Below, one piece after another: positions 60,521 to 64,000 of a DNA stretch of 64,000 bases. Both the position numbers and the translations under genes were made by a program. Below the pieces are notes generated by a model. It did not search any database. It was given only the letters and a program-made list of their open reading frames with translations, and was not told the DNA's origin. Each line of letters opens with the position of its first letter. Positions within the stretch are counted from its first letter, which is position 1. Origin of the DNA: Erythrobacter sp. AP23 (GTDB lineage Bacteria > Pseudomonadota > Alphaproteobacteria > Sphingomonadales > Sphingomonadaceae); NCBI RefSeq assembly GCF_001542855.1, contig NZ_LNBY01000012.1, positions 1-64,000 on the forward strand, in the 5' to 3' direction.

Positions 60521-60636
60521 TGTTCGATGTCTCCTGCAATTCGATTGGCGCCTACATAGGGATTGTGGCCTGAGAGTCACCAGTCGAGTGTCACCCTCTG
60601 CTTGCATTCCCATGCCGTGTGCCTAGACCCGCTCCG

Positions 60637-62088
60637 ATGAGCGAGAGCGACCGCCCTGTCGACGAAGACGGTATCCTGTTGGCGCGTGAGCCGGTCGAAG
60701 AGGCGCGCCCCGACGACCGTATCGACGACGAGCGGATGGACGAGGAGAACACGCTCAAGCCCGAGTTCGTCCGTTCGGTGGCCGATGCGCTCGACGAGGG
60801 CGATACCAAGGCGGTCTACGAACTGGTCGAGCCGCTCCACCCCGCCGACATTGCCGACCTGCTCGAACTGTTCGAACGCGAGGAGCGTTACCAGCTCGCA
60901 GAGGCGATCACCGACCTGATGACCTCCGAGGTCGTTGCCGAGCTTAACGACTACGTCCGCGAAGACATGATGGAGGCGCTGCCTGCGGAAGCCGTCGCCC
61001 AGATCGTCGACCAGCTCGAGACCGACGATGCCGTTCAGCTGATCGAGGATCTGGACGAGGCCGACCAGCGCGCGATCCTCGCCGAGGTCGAACTCGAGGA
61101 CCGGATCGCGATCCAGTCCGCCCTGTCCTATCCCGAAGAGACCGCCGGCCGCCTGATGAGCCGCGACCTCGTCGCGGTGCCCGAACACCTGACGGTCGGC
61201 GACCTGATCGATTACCTGCGCGATCAATCCGACCTGCCCGACGAGTTCTACGAGATCTTCGTGGTCGACGAGAAGCACCATCCGGTCGGTACATGCGCGC
61301 TCTCCTGGATCATGCGCGCACCGCGCGCGGTCGCGCTGGCCGATGTCATGAAGCGCGACCAGACGCTGATCCCGGCCATGCTCGACCAGGAAGAGGTCGG
61401 GCTGATGTTCCAGAAGTACAATCTCATCAGCGCCGCCGTGGTCGACGAGAACGAGCGGCTGGTCGGCCAGATGACGGTCGACGACGTGGTCCACATCATC
61501 TCCGAAGAGGCGGGCGAGGACGCGCTGCTGATGTCGGGTGCGGGCGAAGGCGACATCAACGAGCCGATCCGCGAGGCATACTCGGCGCGCGTGCGCTGGC
61601 TGGTCGCCAATCTCGGCACCGCGCTGGTCGCCAGCCTCATCATCGCGATGTTCGGCGCGGCGATCGAGCAATTGGTCGCTCTCGCCATCCTCATGCCGAT
61701 CGTCGCCAGCATCGGCGGCAATGCGGGCACGCAGACCATGGCGGTGACCGTGCGCGCGATCGCCACCAATCAGCTGACGCGCAGCAACACGCGGCGCATC
61801 CTGCTGCGCGAAATGCGCGTGGCGGTGCTCAACGGGATGACCATCGCGGTGCTGATCGGCATCGCGACGGGGCTGGTCTTCACCCCCATGCTCGGCGGCG
61901 TGATCGCGCTGGCGATGGTGATCAATGTGGTCGTTGCGGGTCTTGCCGGCGTGCTGGTGCCGGTGGCCTTCGACCGGCTCGATCAGGACCCGGCGGTGGC
62001 GTCGAGCGTATTCGTGACGATGATCACCGATTCGATGGGCTTCTTCGCCTTCCTCGGCCTGGCCGTGGCCAGCGGGATCGTCGGCTAG
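60637..62088 (+). CDS. mgtE: Magnesium transporter MgtE
   Basis: The 483-residue protein has a cytoplasmic N domain of helical repeats (about residues 45-150, rich in Asp and Glu), two CBS domains (about 150-270) that sense Mg, and five C-terminal membrane helices with ILMPIVASIGGNAGTQTMAV, the pore signature. Residues 1-40 are an extra acidic leader. GGAG-like signal is weak before the ATG at 60637. A hairpin lies just after the stop. Confidence 0.93.
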   Translation: MSESDRPVDEDGILLAREPVEEARPDDRIDDERMDEENTLKPEFVRSVADALDEGDTKAVYELVEPLHPADIADLLELFEREERYQLAEAITDLMTSEVVAELNDYVREDMMEALPAEAVAQIVDQLETDDAVQLIEDLDEADQRAILAEVELEDRIAIQSALSYPEETAGRLMSRDLVAVPEHLTVGDLIDYLRDQSDLPDEFYEIFVVDEKHHPVGTCALSWIMRAPRAVALADVMKRDQTLIPAMLDQEEVGLMFQKYNLISAAVVDENERLVGQMTVDDVVHIISEEAGEDALLMSGAGEGDINEPIREAYSARVRWLVANLGTALVASLIIAMFGAAIEQLVALAILMPIVASIGGNAGTQTMAVTVRAIATNQLTRSNTRRILLREMRVAVLNGMTIAVLIGIATGLVFTPMLGGVIALAMVINVVVAGLAGVLVPVAFDRLDQDPAVASSVFVTMITDSMGFFAFLGLAVASGIVG

Positions 62089-62100
62089 CCATCCTACACA

Positions 62101-62123
62101 TGGACCGGGTGTAACACGGTCCA
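62101..62123 (+). other. Stem-loop at the mgtE 3' end
   Basis: TGGACCG (62101-62107) and CGGTCCA (62117-62123) form a perfect 7-bp stem with a 9-base loop 12 bp after the mgtE stop. No T-run follows, so it may protect the mRNA end instead of terminating transcription. The rest of the spacer (62124-62262) shows no gene. Confidence 0.5.
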
Positions 62124-62262
62124 GGGCGAAAAAAGCTGCGGGTCGGAATTGGGCCGTGAAATGGAGGGTTTGTGCGGCCTTCGGGGTAATCCGGGCGGGC
62201 ATCTGGCGAGCCTGCCCTTGTAGGGGGCCTGTAGGAAAGCGATGAATTCCATCCCCTGCTTG

Positions 62263-62359
62263 CGTCACCCCGGCCTCCGAGCCGGGGTCGGGGCTGCCTT
62301 CAATTTCTGATTCGTCGGCGCGCAAGAAGCACCGGCCCCGGATCCAGTCCGGGGCGACG
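62263..62359. repeat. Gene-less inverted doublet of REP-like palindromes (CCCCGG type)
   Basis: The left unit is CGTC foot then ACCCCGGC, 6-base loop, GCCGGGGT (62267-62288). The right unit is GCCCCGGA, 5-base loop, TCCGGGGC (62335-62355) then GACG. The two are inverted with the CGTC feet outward. Both stems are perfect 8-bp pairs but differ in sequence and loop from the other repeats in the window. Confidence 0.78.
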
Positions 62360-62394
62360 CTTGAGATATGGATGGGAAGCGCTACATCCTCCTC

Positions 62395-62784
62395 ATGCCG
62401 CTCAACCTGACCAAGATCGCCTTCGGCGCGCAAAGCTATGGCGATATCGAAAGCTGGTATGCGCAGCGGCGCAGCCCCAACCTGACCACACGCTATCGCC
62501 CGACCAAGTGGGAGCAGTGCATCGGCGGCTCGCTCTACTGGATCCACCAGCACGCCATCGTTGCGCGCAGCGAGATCCTCGGCTTCAGCGAAACCAAGGA
62601 CGGGCGCTGGTCGATCGACCTCAAGCCCGAACTGGTGCGCGTGCACCCCCGCCCCAAGCGTGCGCACCAGGGCTGGCGCTATCTCAAGGGCGATCCGCCG
62701 CGCGATCTGGCGCCCGGCGAAGACATCGGCGACGCGCTGCCGGGCAAGCTGGCGGGCAAGCTCGAACGGCTCGGCCTGATCTGA
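62395..62784 (+). CDS. DUF1489 family protein
   Basis: A 129-residue protein matching the alphaproteobacterial DUF1489 family: LNLTKIAFGAQSYGDIESWY, TTRYRPTKWEQCIGGSLYWI and HPRPKRAHQGWRYLKGD. Function unknown; the basic C-terminal half could bind nucleic acid. The ATG at 62395 fits the family start; another ATG 27 bp upstream lies next to the repeat doublet and may be used. Confidence 0.8.
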   Translation: MPLNLTKIAFGAQSYGDIESWYAQRRSPNLTTRYRPTKWEQCIGGSLYWIHQHAIVARSEILGFSETKDGRWSIDLKPELVRVHPRPKRAHQGWRYLKGDPPRDLAPGEDIGDALPGKLAGKLERLGLI

Positions 62785-62955
62785 ATCTCTCGCTGCAGCG
62801 CACAAGTGCTTGTTTTCGCGTATTTGCGACTGAAGTGCGACCGTTAGATTTCTGAATTAAGTCACTGCTTTTGCAGGTTTTTCCTGATTATGCTTTACGC
62901 CTTGGCAAGGTCTGCCGACTAGATCGCGGCTGACTTCAACAGCGCAGCGTTTCCC

Positions 62956-64000
62956 ATGTCCCTCCACCCGCAATTCGCCGACGCCTTCATTCGCGAAGCC
63001 GATCCGAAACCTTCGGTCGAGCGTGCCGAACCGATCCAGTCCGAAACCACAATCGAGGCGCGGCGAGGCGGCGGAGCTTTCGAACGCTTCGGCCTCATGC
63101 GCGCCAGTATCTCTGGCAAGGTGCGGGTTTTCGCCCTGTCCTTCACGCTGATCCTCATGTTGCTCGGCACCATACTCGGCGTGGCACAGGCGGTACTTAC
63201 CGAACGATCCGATCGGGCTGCGGTTACCGCTTCGCGTGCCATGGCTGCATCGCAATTGGCCACGTCGATTGCCGAAAGCCGCTATTTCGCCTCGCGCTAT
63301 GCCGCCGATGGCGAACCCGCGACGATCGCCTCCGCCTTTGCGACGCTGGCCCAGGCGCGCGATGAGATCGATGCCACGATCGCGCTCGAGGGGGGCGACA
63401 GCGGCTCGCGCGAGCAAATGGAATGGCTCGTGACGCAGGTCGAGGGCTTCGAACCCGAATTGCGCGCTCTACAATCCTCGATAAACGCGCACGGCCCCTC
63501 CGCCACCGGCAACGCACTCGCCGATGCGATCGACATCAGCGGTGATCAGCTGGCGCAGCAGGCCGCCGGCATCGAGGCGGCACTGGTGGCGCAATCCGAC
63601 GCGGCCCAGCGGTCGCTCGACACTTTCAAGACCTGGACCATGATCGTGGCGCTGGGGCTGATCGCGGGGTGCATTGCGCTGGTTCATTTCGGCGCGCAGG
63701 CGCTCTCCCGCCAGGTATCGGGCTCGCTCGCGGAGATTACGGGGGCCATGACCCGGCTGGCGAGCGGCGACCGTTCGATCGCGATCCCCGGCACGGGCCG
63801 CGCGGACGAAATCGGCGAAATGGCCCGCGCGCTGGTGGTGTTTCGCAAGAGCGCCGATGCGCTGGCCGATTTGCAGCGCAGGGCGCGCGAGGAGCAGAAT
63901 GCGATCCTGCGCCGGCTGGTCGACAATTTCCAGGGCGGTGTGGGTGAAGTGGTCGGCGGCGTCGCGCAGGCCTCGCGCGAGTTGCAGTCGACATCGAGCG
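62956..64000 (+). CDS. Methyl-accepting chemotaxis protein, N-terminal part (cut by window end)
   Basis: The frame is open from an ATG at 62956 to the window end (348 codons), with no stop. It has a cytoplasmic leader of about 50 residues, a first membrane helix (VFALSFTLILMLLGTILGVA), a helical periplasmic sensor of about 150 residues, a second membrane helix (MIVALGLIAGCIALVHF), a HAMP domain (GSLAEITGAMTRLASGDRS, ending near EIGEMARALVVFRKSADAL) and the start of the signalling domain. The kinase-control tip is beyond the window. The 171-bp spacer before it shows no gene and no clear ribosome-binding site. Confidence 0.82.
   Translation, partial: MSLHPQFADAFIREADPKPSVERAEPIQSETTIEARRGGGAFERFGLMRASISGKVRVFALSFTLILMLLGTILGVAQAVLTERSDRAAVTASRAMAASQLATSIAESRYFASRYAADGEPATIASAFATLAQARDEIDATIALEGGDSGSREQMEWLVTQVEGFEPELRALQSSINAHGPSATGNALADAIDISGDQLAQQAAGIEAALVAQSDAAQRSLDTFKTWTMIVALGLIAGCIALVHFGAQALSRQVSGSLAEITGAMTRLASGDRSIAIPGTGRADEIGEMARALVVFRKSADALADLQRRAREEQNAILRRLVDNFQGGVGEVVGGVAQASRELQSTSS

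Noticed and set aside
59436..60539. A single open frame joining the hexapeptide protein with sequence upstream
   Set aside because: The upstream part is a wrong frame of the cyclophilin gene. The hexapeptide protein has its own ATG at the cyclophilin stop codon.

Overview
The window comes from a GC-rich alphaproteobacterial chromosome, most likely a sphingomonad (Erythrobacteraceae-like). This rests on gene content: C4-type 5-aminolevulinate synthase, a MucR/Ros regulator, a Cys-poor Fur/Mur regulator, and the phoH-ybeY-corC, plsY-dprA-topA and lepB-rnc-era neighbourhoods. The placement is inferred from gene families, not from a marker gene. There is no rRNA, complete tRNA, CRISPR array, prophage or classical IS element. 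Nearly all of it is housekeeping sequence.

Layout. 12-6872: polyprenol-phosphate glycosyltransferase, leuB, recO, a small nuclease cassette, ubiK, tspO, a reductase/epimerase, an amine oxidase and a small membrane protein. 6953-18507: glutathione reductase, MscS channel, DEAD-box helicase, an RsbQ-like hydrolase overlapping a PAS histidine kinase, pgi, lepB-rnc-era and an MgtC/DUF4010 protein. 18518-27951: topA with a small HTH partner, dprA-plsY, murI, a globin-like protein, hemA, a cell-wall hydrolase and a nitroreductase. 28018-34151: small unknown and secreted proteins, then a polyamine block (ornithine decarboxylase, carboxyspermidine decarboxylase and dehydrogenase) split by a second nuclease cassette. 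34219-38071: dehydratase, two MAPEG proteins, trxB and a phosphatase. 38122-45097: trehalose genes (otsA, GH15, otsB), an aspartyl protease and egtB-egtD for ergothioneine. 45290-49725: class II DAHP synthase and an M16 peptidase. 49826-54056: nfu, nitroreductase, tsaB, rimI, mucR, fur and plsC. 54053-62088: LysR, corC, ybeY, a third nuclease cassette, phoH, miaB, a hexapeptide protein, cyclophilin and mgtE. 62395-64000: DUF1489 and a chemotaxis receptor cut by the window end.

The most unusual content is a set of tiny mobile-looking cassettes. Two paralogous GIY-YIG nuclease genes (3046-3333 and 56478-56777) are each enclosed by inverted copies of a palindromic repeat with a CGTC foot. Three gene-less inverted doublets and one single copy of similar repeats lie elsewhere (2274, 36190, 57971, 62263). 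A third nuclease gene, of the GxxExxY family (32505-32891), is enclosed by a different inverted repeat. All three cassettes sit in operon spacers, run with host transcription, and begin 0 to 12 bp after an upstream stop codon. They resemble REP/RAYT systems in layout, but with GIY-YIG or PD-(D/E)XK-type proteins in place of a Y1 transposase.

Two RNA candidates were also found. One is a roughly 117-nt sRNA-like transcript between dprA and topA with CCUCC motifs in hairpin loops. The other is a structured leader before the ornithine decarboxylase gene that can pair with its own ribosome-binding region. Start codons were chosen by eye; several genes appear to use TTG.
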